The translations under genes were made by a program, and so were the position numbers. The notes beneath the pieces were generated by a model that worked only from the letters and a program-made list of their open reading frames with translations, searched no databases and was not told the DNA's origin. Shown piece after piece: positions 8,097-16,472 of a stretch of 43,713 bases of DNA. Origin of the DNA: Dehalococcoidia bacterium (GTDB taxonomy: Bacteria > Chloroflexota > Dehalococcoidia > Bin125); NCBI GenBank assembly GCA_022824765.1, contig JAJDZG010000047.1:1-43713 (forward strand), in the 5' to 3' direction. How positions within the stretch are numbered: the first letter of the stretch is position 1; the number at the start of each line of letters is the position of its first letter.

Positions 8097-9173
8097 ATGT
8101 CGACGACGCCGGCGGCACTGAGCAGATACCGGGCGATGGTTCAGGCGGAGATGCGGGCCAGTTTTCCCGAGGCGGTGTCGGCGGTGCAGCCGATTTACGA
8201 CTTTGCGCGTTACGCGCTGGGCTGGCAGGACGAGACCGGGGTGTCGGCAGACGCGTCGGGGAAGGGGGCGCGTGCGGCGCTGACGATGTTGGGGGCGGAG
8301 GCGATCAGTCAGGAATCGGCGGCGATCCAGCGAGCGGCGGCGGGTGCGGCGGCGGTGGAGATCGTGCACAACTTCTCGCTGGTGCACGACGATGTGCAGG
8401 ACGGCGATGAGGAACGTCGGGGTCGTCCGACGGTCTGGCGTCTGTGGGGAGTGGCGCAGGCGATCAACACGGGTGACTTGATGCGAGAGCTGGCGGATGC
8501 GGCGCTGCGTCGAGCGTTGATGCATGGGGCAGCGGCGTCGACTGTGATTGCGGCGGGGCGGCGTCTGAACCGGGCCACGATGCTGATGATTGAGGGTCAG
8601 TATCTGGACTTGACGTTTGAGCGTCGGATGGATGTGTCGGTCGGTGAGTATCTGGCGATGGTGGAGCGCAAGACGGGGGCGATGATGGGGGTGTCGCTGG
8701 CGATCGGCGCGGTGCTGGCTGGGGGGTCGGAGGATCAGGCGGATGCGCTTGATCGGGCTGGCAGGCGGTTGGGTCGGTGCTTCCAGATGCGCGACGACTG
8801 GCTGGGCATCTGGGCGGATCCGGATGCGCTGGGCAAGCCGACGGATGCGGACATTCGGCGTCGCAAGAAGTCGTTTCCGATTCTCTATGCGCTGGAGCAC
8901 GCGCCTGCGGCGGCTCGTCGGCAGCTGGTTGAGACGTATGAGTCGGCGTCTGGGTTTGGCGGGATGGGCGATGAGGGAGGAGAGCTTCCTGAGGCGCAGG
9001 TGGACTGGGTCCACCAGCTGCTGGGTGAGGTGGGCGCGGATGCGGCGACGGACGATGCGGCGCGGGTTGAGTACGAGGCGTTTCGTCGGGAGTTGTCGGA
9101 GGCGGCGCCGCATGAGTCGGCCGTTGCGGACCTGGAGGAACTCGCGCTGTTCACATTGGAACGGGACCGTTAG
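8097..9173 (+). CDS. Polyprenyl diphosphate synthase (farnesyl/geranylgeranyl type)
   Basis: A 358-residue trans-isoprenyl diphosphate synthase that condenses isopentenyl diphosphate with allylic primers. The first Asp-rich motif is DDVQD at 98-102. The second is the DDWLGIWAD region at 233-241, where the usual second DDxxD is reduced. The start is ATG 8097, with GGAG at 8088-8091. A GTG at 8091 would give a GTGA overlap with the propeller gene and is a fair alternative. It lies 9 bases before squalene-hopene cyclase and near hpnCDE, so farnesyl diphosphate for squalene is the likely product. Exact chain length cannot be read safely from sequence. Confidence 0.88.
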   Translation: MSTTPAALSRYRAMVQAEMRASFPEAVSAVQPIYDFARYALGWQDETGVSADASGKGARAALTMLGAEAISQESAAIQRAAAGAAAVEIVHNFSLVHDDVQDGDEERRGRPTVWRLWGVAQAINTGDLMRELADAALRRALMHGAAASTVIAAGRRLNRATMLMIEGQYLDLTFERRMDVSVGEYLAMVERKTGAMMGVSLAIGAVLAGGSEDQADALDRAGRRLGRCFQMRDDWLGIWADPDALGKPTDADIRRRKKSFPILYALEHAPAAARRQLVETYESASGFGGMGDEGGELPEAQVDWVHQLLGEVGADAATDDAARVEYEAFRRELSEAAPHESAVADLEELALFTLERDR

Positions 9174-9182
9174 CGGGCATCG

Positions 9183-11111
9183 ATGTCGGACTCTGCGAGC
9201 GTTCCGGATGCTGAGATCGCCCGCGCGTTGGAACGCGCGACGGAGTGGTTGGTCGATCAGCAGGATCCTGCGGGATTCTGGTGGGGCGAGTTGGAGTCGA
9301 ACGCGTCGATCACGGCTGAGTACCTGTTGTTGACGCACCACCTGGGGATCGCGGACCGTCGGCAGTGGGATGGCATTGCGCGGTACTTGCGGGGTCGGCA
9401 GTGTCCTGAGGGGTATTGGGCGCAGTACTCGGATGGTCCTGGCGATGTGTCGACGTCGGTGGAGAGTTACTTTGCGCTGAAGCTGGCTGGTGATGACCCG
9501 GATTCGCCGCATATGACTCGGGCGCGGGAGTGGATTCTGGCGCAAGGGGGGATCGTCGAGGCGCGGGTGTTCACGAAGATCTGGCTGGCGTTGTTCGGAG
9601 AGTTCGACTGGGATCGGTTGCCGGCGATGCCGCCGTGGATCAATCTGCTGCCGAGCTGGCTGCCGATCAATCTGTATGAGTTCGCGAGTTGGGCACGGGC
9701 GACGATTGTGGGCATCACGGTGATCATGAGTTTGCGTCCGACGGCGGCGCTGCCGGCTGGCGCGGGTGTGGGCGAGCTGTGGGTGCAGCCTTCAGATCGA
9801 CGACGGTTCGCGGTGCGGACACCGAAGCGGTTGTTTTCGTCGGCTGGGGCGTTCTTCGTGGTCGACAAGCTGCTGCGGTTGCTGGATCGCAACCACATAC
9901 GGCCGTTCGAGAATCGTGCGCTGGCGTTTTCGGAGCGCTGGCTGCTGGACCGGCAGGAGGCGGACGGATGCTGGGGCGGGATTCAACCGCCGTGGGTGTA
10001 CGCGATTCTGGCGCTGCGGGCGATGGGCTACTCGCTGGATCATCCGGTGATTCGACGTGCGCTGGGCGGGTTCGACCGGTTTACGTGGAAGCGGGAGGAG
10101 TCGGACGGCGAGCACGTCTGGACGGAGAGTTGCCAATCGCCGGTGTGGGATACGTGTCTGGCGTCTGTGGGGTTGCTGGATGCGGGTCTCGATCCGCAGC
10201 ATCCGTCGTTGCAGTCGGCGGCGCGGTGGATGTTGAACGAGCAGGTGCTGTCGGGCGGTGACTGGCAGGTGAAGAATCCGGAGACGGCGCCGGGCGGCTG
10301 GTCGTTCGAGTTTGACAACGATGTGTATCCGGACGTTGACGACACGGCGGTGGTGTTGATGGCGCTGGAACGGATTCCGATGGATGGACTGGAAGCGGAG
10401 CGCCAGCTGGCGTTGGAGCGCGGGCTGCACTGGATGCTCTCGATGCAGTCGTCGAACGGGGGCTGGGGGGCGTTCGACATGGACAACGACAAGACGTTTC
10501 TGGCTGAGATTCCGTTCGCGGACTTCGGGGAGTTGCTCGATCCACCGACGGCGGACGTGACGGCGCACGCGTTGGAGTACATCGGTCAGCTGGGGTATCG
10601 GGGTGAGTATCCGCCGGCCAGTCGGGGGTTGCGCTTTCTCTATGCGTTGCAGGAGCCTGACGGATCGTGGTGGGGTCGCTGGGGGGTGAACTATCTGTAT
10701 GGGTTGGGCGCGACGCTGCCGGCGATTGCGGCGTTGGGGGAGCCGATGTCGGCGCCGGCGGTGCGTCGAGCGGTGGAGTGGCTGTTCCGTCACCAGCTGC
10801 CGGACGGCGGCTGGGGCGAGTCGTGCAACAGCTATTACGATCCATCGCTGCGTGGTCTGGGTCCGAGCACGCCGTCGCAGACGGCCTGGGCGTTGATGGC
10901 GCTGATCGCGGCGGGGGAGGCGGGGCACGAGTCGGTCGGTCGGGGGGTTCGGTATCTGATTGATCGGCAGCGGGAGGACGGCACGTGGGACGAGGCGGAG
11001 TTCACGGGGACGGGTTTCCCGCGCGACTTCATGATCAACTATCACCTGTATCGGCACTATTTTCCGCTGATGGCGTTGGGGCGTTATGCGAGGGCGCTGG
11101 CGCCGCGCTGA
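9183..11111 (+). CDS. shc: Squalene-hopene cyclase
   Basis: A 642-residue membrane-associated triterpene cyclase that converts squalene to hopene and diplopterol. The catalytic protonating motif DVDDT is at D384-D387. Several QW repeats are visible, such as QDPAGFWWGE near the N-terminus, QSSNGGWGAFD in the second half and QLPDGGWGES near the C-terminus. Length is that of bacterial Shc/HpnF. It follows the polyprenyl synthase by 9 bases without a strong Shine-Dalgarno. It sits upstream of hpnC-hpnD-hpnE, separated by an acetyltransferase and dodecin, so substrate and cyclase are made from one neighbourhood. Confidence 0.96.
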   Translation: MSDSASVPDAEIARALERATEWLVDQQDPAGFWWGELESNASITAEYLLLTHHLGIADRRQWDGIARYLRGRQCPEGYWAQYSDGPGDVSTSVESYFALKLAGDDPDSPHMTRAREWILAQGGIVEARVFTKIWLALFGEFDWDRLPAMPPWINLLPSWLPINLYEFASWARATIVGITVIMSLRPTAALPAGAGVGELWVQPSDRRRFAVRTPKRLFSSAGAFFVVDKLLRLLDRNHIRPFENRALAFSERWLLDRQEADGCWGGIQPPWVYAILALRAMGYSLDHPVIRRALGGFDRFTWKREESDGEHVWTESCQSPVWDTCLASVGLLDAGLDPQHPSLQSAARWMLNEQVLSGGDWQVKNPETAPGGWSFEFDNDVYPDVDDTAVVLMALERIPMDGLEAERQLALERGLHWMLSMQSSNGGWGAFDMDNDKTFLAEIPFADFGELLDPPTADVTAHALEYIGQLGYRGEYPPASRGLRFLYALQEPDGSWWGRWGVNYLYGLGATLPAIAALGEPMSAPAVRRAVEWLFRHQLPDGGWGESCNSYYDPSLRGLGPSTPSQTAWALMALIAAGEAGHESVGRGVRYLIDRQREDGTWDEAEFTGTGFPRDFMINYHLYRHYFPLMALGRYARALAPR

Positions 11112-11229
11112 CTGGTTGCGCTGACTTCTGTGTCGGGGCGGGGCGGCGATGCTTGATTTTCAGCGGCTACCATGTCAGATCAGTGTCAGACCAGTCCGAC
11201 GAACCGACCAGAGGAGAGGGGGAGTCGTG

Positions 11230-11907
11230 GTGACGACGCCGCAACAGACCGACATTGAGATGCAGCAGCTCCCGCTCACACTGAACCGCGAGGGACGATC
11301 GATCGACTTGCGCGGGATGGATGAGTCGGACGGCAACAAGCTGATCGAGTTTGGCATCCGACAGCCGAGTGAGGATTTGCTCTACGAGGAGCGAGACATC
11401 ACGAGCGTCGCCGATGTGGGCGATTGGCTGCACGATACGGAGGCTGGTCGAATCCGCACGGTGATTGCGGAGGAGGACGGGAGGATCATCGGATATTCGT
11501 CGATCGAGCGTGGGCGGCTGCGCTGGACGCGTCATGTGGCGGAGATTCGGGTGATGGTGGACGTGGATGCTCGACGGCTGGGATTGGGTCACGTGCTGTT
11601 GGGGTTGGCGTTTGAGGCGGCGCTGTCGGACGATGTGGCGAAGATCATTGCGCAGATGACGCCGAACCAGGTGGGTGCGCGGAAGATCTTTGAGCAGTTG
11701 GGCTTTGTTGAGGACGCGGTGCTGACGCGTCACGTGGCATCGGCGGACGGGGAGCTGCATGATTTGATTGTGATGCGGTTCGACACGGCGCAGCGGCTGA
11801 TCTGCGCGGAGTGCGGTCAGTATGTGCTGACCTTGATTCCGATGCAGGGGAAGCAGCTGTGCTGGTCGTGCTACGAGATGATGGATCTCGAGCTGGGCGC
11901 GGGCTAG
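11230..11907 (+). CDS. GNAT N-acetyltransferase with C-terminal zinc ribbon
   Basis: A 225-residue protein. Residues about 23-185 form a GNAT acetyltransferase domain; the acetyl-CoA loop is RRLGLG at 115-120, preceded by VAEIRVMVDVDARR. It is followed by a short C-terminal zinc-ribbon-like tail with CxxC pairs at C192/C195 and C211/C214. A longer frame begins at ATG 11149, but the purine-rich GAGGAGAGGGGGAG at 11211-11224 favours a GTG start at 11230 (or 11227). The zinc tail suggests protein or nucleic acid contact, so a macromolecular acetyl acceptor is possible. It interrupts the hopanoid genes and no functional link with them is evident. Confidence 0.82.
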   Translation: MTTPQQTDIEMQQLPLTLNREGRSIDLRGMDESDGNKLIEFGIRQPSEDLLYEERDITSVADVGDWLHDTEAGRIRTVIAEEDGRIIGYSSIERGRLRWTRHVAEIRVMVDVDARRLGLGHVLLGLAFEAALSDDVAKIIAQMTPNQVGARKIFEQLGFVEDAVLTRHVASADGELHDLIVMRFDTAQRLICAECGQYVLTLIPMQGKQLCWSCYEMMDLELGAG

Positions 11908-11989
11908 CCGGGTTGGCTCGTTGAGCGCGGATCGAGGACCGTGGACGCTGAGCTATTGCAGCGAATGAGAGCGGATTGAGGAGAGCGAC

Positions 11990-12229
11990 ATGGCAGAACA
12001 CCGGGATCACACGTACAAGATCGTGGAGCTGGTCGGGTCGTCGCCGGACGGTGTGGATCAGGCGATTCGCAACGCGATATCGCGGGCGTCGGAGACGCTG
12101 AAGAATCTCGATTGGTTCGAGGTTCGGGAGATACGGGGGCCGATCCAGGATGGGGAGATCGGCTGGTTCCAGGTGAAGCTGGGGGTAGGATTCCGGATCC
12201 TCGAGCCGGCTGATCTGGAGGACGATTAG
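11990..12229 (+). CDS. Dodecin (flavin-binding small protein)
   Basis: A 79-residue dodecin, which forms a dodecameric shell that stores or buffers flavin (FMN, riboflavin) or coenzyme A. The sequence matches the family almost end to end: YKIVELVGSSPDGVDQAIRN at the start, then NLDWFEVREIRG with the flavin-stacking Trp, and FQVKLGVGFRI at the end. GAGGAGAG just upstream is a strong Shine-Dalgarno. It would be useful in a genome rich in flavoenzymes; a Baeyer-Villiger monooxygenase and HpnE are in this window. Confidence 0.95.
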   Translation: MAEHRDHTYKIVELVGSSPDGVDQAIRNAISRASETLKNLDWFEVREIRGPIQDGEIGWFQVKLGVGFRILEPADLEDD

Positions 12230-12273
12230 TCGCGGTCGGGCGCGAATGGTTGAGTGACGGGCGAGACGCGCCG

Positions 12274-13212
12274 ATGAGTCTGAGTGCGAGGGTGGGCTCG
12301 GAGTCGAGTGAGGCTGCCTTTGAAGGCGGGCCTGAGGAGGCGCTGCGCTGGTGCGAGCGCTACTCGCGCAAGCATGGCGAGAATTTCACGGTCGTGAGCT
12401 GGTTTCTGCCGCGCGAGCTGCGCGCTCCGATGTTTGCTGTGTACGCCTTCTGCCGATTCACGGACAACATCGGCGACGATGCGGGCGCGGACGCGGGGGA
12501 GCGGTTGGCGCGGCTTGATGCCTGGCAGGTTGATTTGGAGTGCGGGTTCGAGGGAGCGCGTCCGCAGCACCCGATCAACGTGGCGTTGCAGCATGTGGCG
12601 CGGTCGAAACCGTTGAGTGTGGATCCGTTTCGTCGGCTGATTGAGGCGAACCGGGTCGATCAGCGGCGGTCGCGTTATGACACGTTCCAGGATGTGTTGG
12701 CGTATTGCGATCTGTCGGCCAATCCGGTCGGCGAGATGGTGCTGGCGCTGTGGGATGTGGACACGAGCAGTGAGGAGGGGCGGTACCGGATTGATCTGTC
12801 GAACGCGACGTGCACGGCGTTGCAGCTGTCGAATCATTGGCAGGATGTGCGTCGCGATTGGTTGGAGGCTGGGCGGCTGTATCTGCCGCTGGAGGATTTG
12901 CGAGATTTCGACCTGAGCGAGGAGGAGATCGGGCAAGGCATTGCGGATCGTCACTGTCCTGAGGCGTTTCGGGAGATGATGCGCTTCCAGGTTGATCGGG
13001 CTGAGGCGTACTTCCGCAAGGGGGAGCGTCTGCTGGACGAGGTGCCGGGCGAGTTGGCGATTGATCTGCGGCTGTTCACGGACGGCGGGCGGGCGGTGCT
13101 GCGGGCGATTGAACGGCAGGACTACGACACGCTGACTCGGCGTCCGCGTGTCGGCAAGGGGACGCGGGCGTGGTTGGCGTTGCGGGCGTTCGCGCAGCTG
13201 AACCTAGGCTGA
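12274..13212 (+). CDS. hpnC: Squalene synthase HpnC (hydroxysqualene-forming branch)
   Basis: A 312-residue squalene/phytoene synthase family enzyme. The first Asp-rich motif RFTDNIGDD is at 61-69, and LSNHWQDVRRDW marks the second helix motif. In the three-enzyme HpnCDE route, HpnD makes presqualene diphosphate, HpnC turns it into hydroxysqualene and HpnE reduces that to squalene. The start is ATG 12274; an in-frame TTG at 12250 has no better ribosome site. hpnD begins 5 bases after its stop and the order hpnC-hpnD-hpnE is the classical one, which supports the specific assignment. Confidence 0.93.
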   Translation: MSLSARVGSESSEAAFEGGPEEALRWCERYSRKHGENFTVVSWFLPRELRAPMFAVYAFCRFTDNIGDDAGADAGERLARLDAWQVDLECGFEGARPQHPINVALQHVARSKPLSVDPFRRLIEANRVDQRRSRYDTFQDVLAYCDLSANPVGEMVLALWDVDTSSEEGRYRIDLSNATCTALQLSNHWQDVRRDWLEAGRLYLPLEDLRDFDLSEEEIGQGIADRHCPEAFREMMRFQVDRAEAYFRKGERLLDEVPGELAIDLRLFTDGGRAVLRAIERQDYDTLTRRPRVGKGTRAWLALRAFAQLNLG

Positions 13213-13217
13213 TCGCC

Positions 13218-14138
13218 ATGTCGTTTCCAGGCAGCCGCATGGATCCGGAGATTGCCGAGGCGTACCGGGCATGCCAGGCGTTCACGCGGGAGCGGGCGAC
13301 GAACTTTTATGTGGCGTTTTCGGCGCTGCCGCAGCGCAAGCGTCTGGCGATCTACGCGGCGTACGCGTATGCGGGAACGGTGGACGACGCGGTTGACGAC
13401 GCGGGGACGCAGGAGGAGCGGTCGGCGGCGCTGAGCACGGCTCATGGTCTGCTGCGGGCGTCGTATGAGTCGGGCGGTGCGGGGGCGGAGCCGGTCTGGC
13501 TGGCTCGGGGCCTGGCGGATGCGGTTGGCAGCTTCGACATCCCGCGTGAGCATTTCGAGGAGCTGGTGCGGGGGATGGAGCAGGACCTGACGACGACGCG
13601 TTATGAGACGTGGGATGATCTGGAGCAGTATTGCTACCGTGCGGCGTCGGTGATTGGCCTGATCTGCATCTGCATTTTTGGGTACGACCGGACACAGTCA
13701 GCGGCGGCGACGCGGACGGCGGTGGCGATGGGCAAGGCGTTGCAGATCACGAACATCATGCGGGACGTGAAGGAGGACGCGGAGCGTGGGCGGATCTACA
13801 TCGCGCGGGAGGATCTGGCGCAGCACGGTGTGTCGGAGGGGAACATCCTGGGCGGGGTGTACGATGCTCCGTTTCGGTCGTTGATGGCGGACTATGCGCA
13901 GCGGGCGTACGCGTTGTACCGGGAGGGGAGCGGTTTGATTCCGCTGCTCGATGGGCCGCGCAGTCGGGCGTGTTGCAACGGTCTGCAGGGCGTGTATCGG
14001 ATGATTCTGGACGAGATTGTGGCGCGGGACTACGACGTGTTGAGCGGGCGGGTGTCGCCGTCGCGGTCGGGCCGGGTGCTGCGTCTGTTGGAGCTGTGGA
14101 TGCTGGGGGCGCTGCCCAACATCACGCGAGTTGGCTGA
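13218..14138 (+). CDS. hpnD: Presqualene diphosphate synthase HpnD
   Basis: A 306-residue squalene/phytoene synthase family enzyme that joins two farnesyl diphosphates into presqualene diphosphate. The first Asp motif is DDAVDD at 56-61. The second is NIMRDVKEDAERGRIYI, which holds the canonical RDxxED arrangement. ATG 13218 is used because it lies just after the hpnC stop. The longer frame from 13170 lies inside hpnC. It is followed 6 bases later by hpnE at a GTG start, so the three genes are one transcript. Confidence 0.93.
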   Translation: MSFPGSRMDPEIAEAYRACQAFTRERATNFYVAFSALPQRKRLAIYAAYAYAGTVDDAVDDAGTQEERSAALSTAHGLLRASYESGGAGAEPVWLARGLADAVGSFDIPREHFEELVRGMEQDLTTTRYETWDDLEQYCYRAASVIGLICICIFGYDRTQSAAATRTAVAMGKALQITNIMRDVKEDAERGRIYIAREDLAQHGVSEGNILGGVYDAPFRSLMADYAQRAYALYREGSGLIPLLDGPRSRACCNGLQGVYRMILDEIVARDYDVLSGRVSPSRSGRVLRLLELWMLGALPNITRVG

Positions 14139-14144
14139 TCAGCG

Positions 14145-15548
14145 GTGAGTGGCGGGGCGGGTCCGATTGCTGTTGTCGGAGGGGGGCTGGCCGGGCTGAC
14201 GGCGGCGCTGGACCTCGCGGAGGCGGGCCGGCGCGTGGTCTTGTTTGAGCGGCGGCCGTTCGTTGGCGGCAAGGCGTACTCGTTCGATGATCCGAACCAT
14301 CACGTCGAGCTGGACAATGGCCAGCACATCACGATGCGATGCTGCACGGCGTTCCAGGCGTTGCTGGAGCGGATCGGCTGTGGGGAGATCGTGCGTTATC
14401 AGGACGCGCTGGCGGTGGCGGTGATCGATCCGTCATCGTCGGGTCGGCGGGTGAGCGTGCTGGCGCGGGCGGAGGTGAGTTGGTTGCGGCGGTTTGGTCC
14501 TCGTCTGTTGCCGGCGCCGCTGCATCTGGCGCCGTCGCTGACGATGTACGAGCACCTGAGCACGGTGGAGAAGGCGCGGCTGGCGCTGGCGTTGGAGCCG
14601 ATTCGGCGAATGGGTGAGTCGGAGCGGCGGGCGCTGGACGGAGAGTCGTTCGCGGACTTTCTGATCGCGCATCGGCAGACGGTACGGGTGATCGAGCGGT
14701 TCTGGGACTTGATCGTGCTGCCGACGTGCAATGATCGCTCGGCGGAGGTGTCGGCGGCGCAGGCGATTCAGGTGTTTCAGGAGGGGTTCAGCCGAGAGTC
14801 GTCGGCGGCGGACATTGGCAACTTCGTTCGCGGTCTGGGCGAGGTGGCGGAGGCTGCGCTGGCGCGTCTGCGGGAGTTCGGCGGGGAGGTTCAGCTGAAC
14901 GCCGCTGTTTCGTCGCTGACGGTTGAGGGAAAGACGGTGACGGCGATCGGTTACGGGCGGGATCGGGAGCTTGAGGTGAGCGGGGTGGTGTTGGCGTTGC
15001 CGCCGAAGCAGGCGATGGCGTTGATTCCGGCGGGCTGGCGCGGACGGGAGCCGTTCTGGCGGCTGGGGCAGTTTGAGGTGAGTCCGATTGTGAATGTGCA
15101 CATGCGCTGGGATCGAGCGGTGATGGGTCGGGACTTCGTGGCGGTGTTGGACGACGATGCTCAGTTCATCTTCAACCGGTCGAAGCTGCACGGCTGGGCT
15201 GACGAGCACTGGATTTCAGTGTCGCTGAGCGGCGCTCATGAGCTGGCGGCTCTGCCGCAGGCGGAGGTGTCGGCGCGGGTTGAGCGGGCGGTGCGACGGG
15301 CGCTTCGTCGGTCGCAGGAGGCGACGCTGCTGGCGTCGCGGGTGATCAAGGAGTCTGAGGCGACGTTTCGTCCCAAGCCGGGGATGGGTTCGCACCGGCT
15401 GGGGGCTCGGACGTCGATTGGGAACCTGTTTCTGGCGGGGGCCTGGACGGCGACGGGTTGGCCGGCGACGATGGAGTCGGCGGTGCGCAGCGGACATGCG
15501 GCGTCCGCGGCGGTCCTGGAGCAGGCTGGAGCGGGAGGATTGCGATGA
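14145..15548 (+). CDS. hpnE: Hydroxysqualene dehydroxylase HpnE
   Basis: A 467-residue FAD-dependent amine oxidase-fold enzyme that reduces hydroxysqualene to squalene. The dinucleotide-binding motif VVGGGLAGLTAALDLAEAG is near residues 9-27, followed by FERRPFVGGKAYSF. The C-terminal FLAGAWTATGWPATMESAV segment is the conserved FAD-contact region of phytoene-desaturase relatives. The GTG start at 14145 is the only in-frame start near the hpnD stop. Its stop overlaps the following RidA gene by ATGA. It completes the route from farnesyl diphosphate to the substrate of Shc. Confidence 0.94.
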   Translation: MSGGAGPIAVVGGGLAGLTAALDLAEAGRRVVLFERRPFVGGKAYSFDDPNHHVELDNGQHITMRCCTAFQALLERIGCGEIVRYQDALAVAVIDPSSSGRRVSVLARAEVSWLRRFGPRLLPAPLHLAPSLTMYEHLSTVEKARLALALEPIRRMGESERRALDGESFADFLIAHRQTVRVIERFWDLIVLPTCNDRSAEVSAAQAIQVFQEGFSRESSAADIGNFVRGLGEVAEAALARLREFGGEVQLNAAVSSLTVEGKTVTAIGYGRDRELEVSGVVLALPPKQAMALIPAGWRGREPFWRLGQFEVSPIVNVHMRWDRAVMGRDFVAVLDDDAQFIFNRSKLHGWADEHWISVSLSGAHELAALPQAEVSARVERAVRRALRRSQEATLLASRVIKESEATFRPKPGMGSHRLGARTSIGNLFLAGAWTATGWPATMESAVRSGHAASAAVLEQAGAGGLR

Positions 15549-15940
15549 CGGAGCGACGGCGGGTGCACTCGAATCCCGAGTTTGAGCGTCGATTTGCGTA
15601 CTGCCGCGCGGTGCGAGTCGGTGATGTGATTCATGTGAGCGGGACGGCGGCGTCGGAGGCGGACGGCAGCGTGACGCCGGGCGGGATGGGTCCGCAGACG
15701 GAGCGATGCCTGCGGATCATCGAGGGGGCGATCGGTGAACTGGGCGGCGGGATGTCGGATGTCGTTCGGATCCGCATCTATGTGACGGACATCACGCAGT
15801 TCGAGGGGGTGGCGGAGCCGCTGCGTCGTGCGTTTGGGGACTCGCCGCCGACGTCGACGTTGGTGGAAGTGTCGGGGCTGGTGGATGCGGAGATGCTGGT
15901 GGAGATTGAGGCGGAGGCGATCATTGACGGAGGGGACTGA
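15545..15940 (+). CDS. RidA/YjgF-family protein
   Basis: A 131-residue Rid-family protein. Its members hydrolyse reactive enamine/imine intermediates or have related roles. VIHVSGTAA near residues 28-36 and [14 protein letters not shown] in the middle are family hallmarks, and the segment [12 protein letters not shown] is the subunit-interface region. It overlaps hpnE by 4 bases (ATGA), so it is co-translated with the hopanoid genes although no hopanoid role is known for the family. Its last 20 bases overlap tail-to-tail with the opposite-strand GGQ gene. Confidence 0.9.
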   Translation: MTERRRVHSNPEFERRFAYCRAVRVGDVIHVSGTAASEADGSVTPGGMGPQTERCLRIIEGAIGELGGGMSDVVRIRIYVTDITQFEGVAEPLRRAFGDSPPTSTLVEVSGLVDAEMLVEIEAEAIIDGGD

Positions 15941-16472
15941 GGCCGTGTCGTTCGCGAATCTGATTGGCGGCGGCCCAGAGGTGGGACTCTGAGGCGAGTA
16001 GCTTGACGAGTTGATTGCCGGAGCAGCCGATCCGCGCGGCGGTGTCGGCGCTGGAGGCGTTGGAGGCGTCGAAGAGGTCGAGGAGGAGGGCAGCGCCGTT
16101 CCAGAAGTCGCGGTGGCGGGGCCCGATGCGTTGCCTGGCGGAGATGTCGGTGCGGATCGATCGGGGCAAGATTCGTTGCAGGGCTGTGGGCGGGTGGTAT
16201 GCGTCGAGGGAGACGGGGGCGCGCTGTTCGAGGGCCATGCTGCGACGCAGACGCTGGAGGGCGATGAGTCTGTTCTGGTGCTGGGAGCGGCGCTCGGCTG
16301 CGTAGCCGACGACGCCTGAGGGTTGATGGGTGAGTCGGACGGCGGAGTCGGTCTTGTTGCGGTGCTGTCCGCCGGGTCCGGAGACGCGGAAGTGCTCGAC
16401 GCGGCACTGAGCGAGCAGGTCGTGGTCGGAGAGGTTGAGCCAGTCGTCAGAGGCCCTGGACGAGTCGGACAT
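15921..16472 (-). CDS. Peptide chain release factor-like GGQ protein with C-terminal helical domain
   Basis: A 183-residue protein with the peptidyl-tRNA hydrolysis motif [10 protein letters not shown] (GGQ at about residues 34-36), as in class I release factors and the rescue factor ArfB. It has no codon-recognition domains. Instead of ArfB's short basic tail it carries about 60 extra residues that look like a small helix-turn-helix ([19 protein letters not shown]). A related layout occurs in release-factor-like proteins of some other phyla. The likely role is release of stalled ribosomes, which is inference. The start is uncertain: ATG 16472 overlaps the permease gene by 26 bases, ATG 16505 by 59, and neither has a Shine-Dalgarno. 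It is probably coupled to the permease gene. Confidence 0.82.
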   Translation of the reverse strand: MSDSSRASDDWLNLSDHDLLAQCRVEHFRVSGPGGQHRNKTDSAVRLTHQPSGVVGYAAERRSQHQNRLIALQRLRRSMALEQRAPVSLDAYHPPTALQRILPRSIRTDISARQRIGPRHRDFWNGAALLLDLFDASNASSADTAARIGCSGNQLVKLLASESHLWAAANQIRERHGLSPLRQ

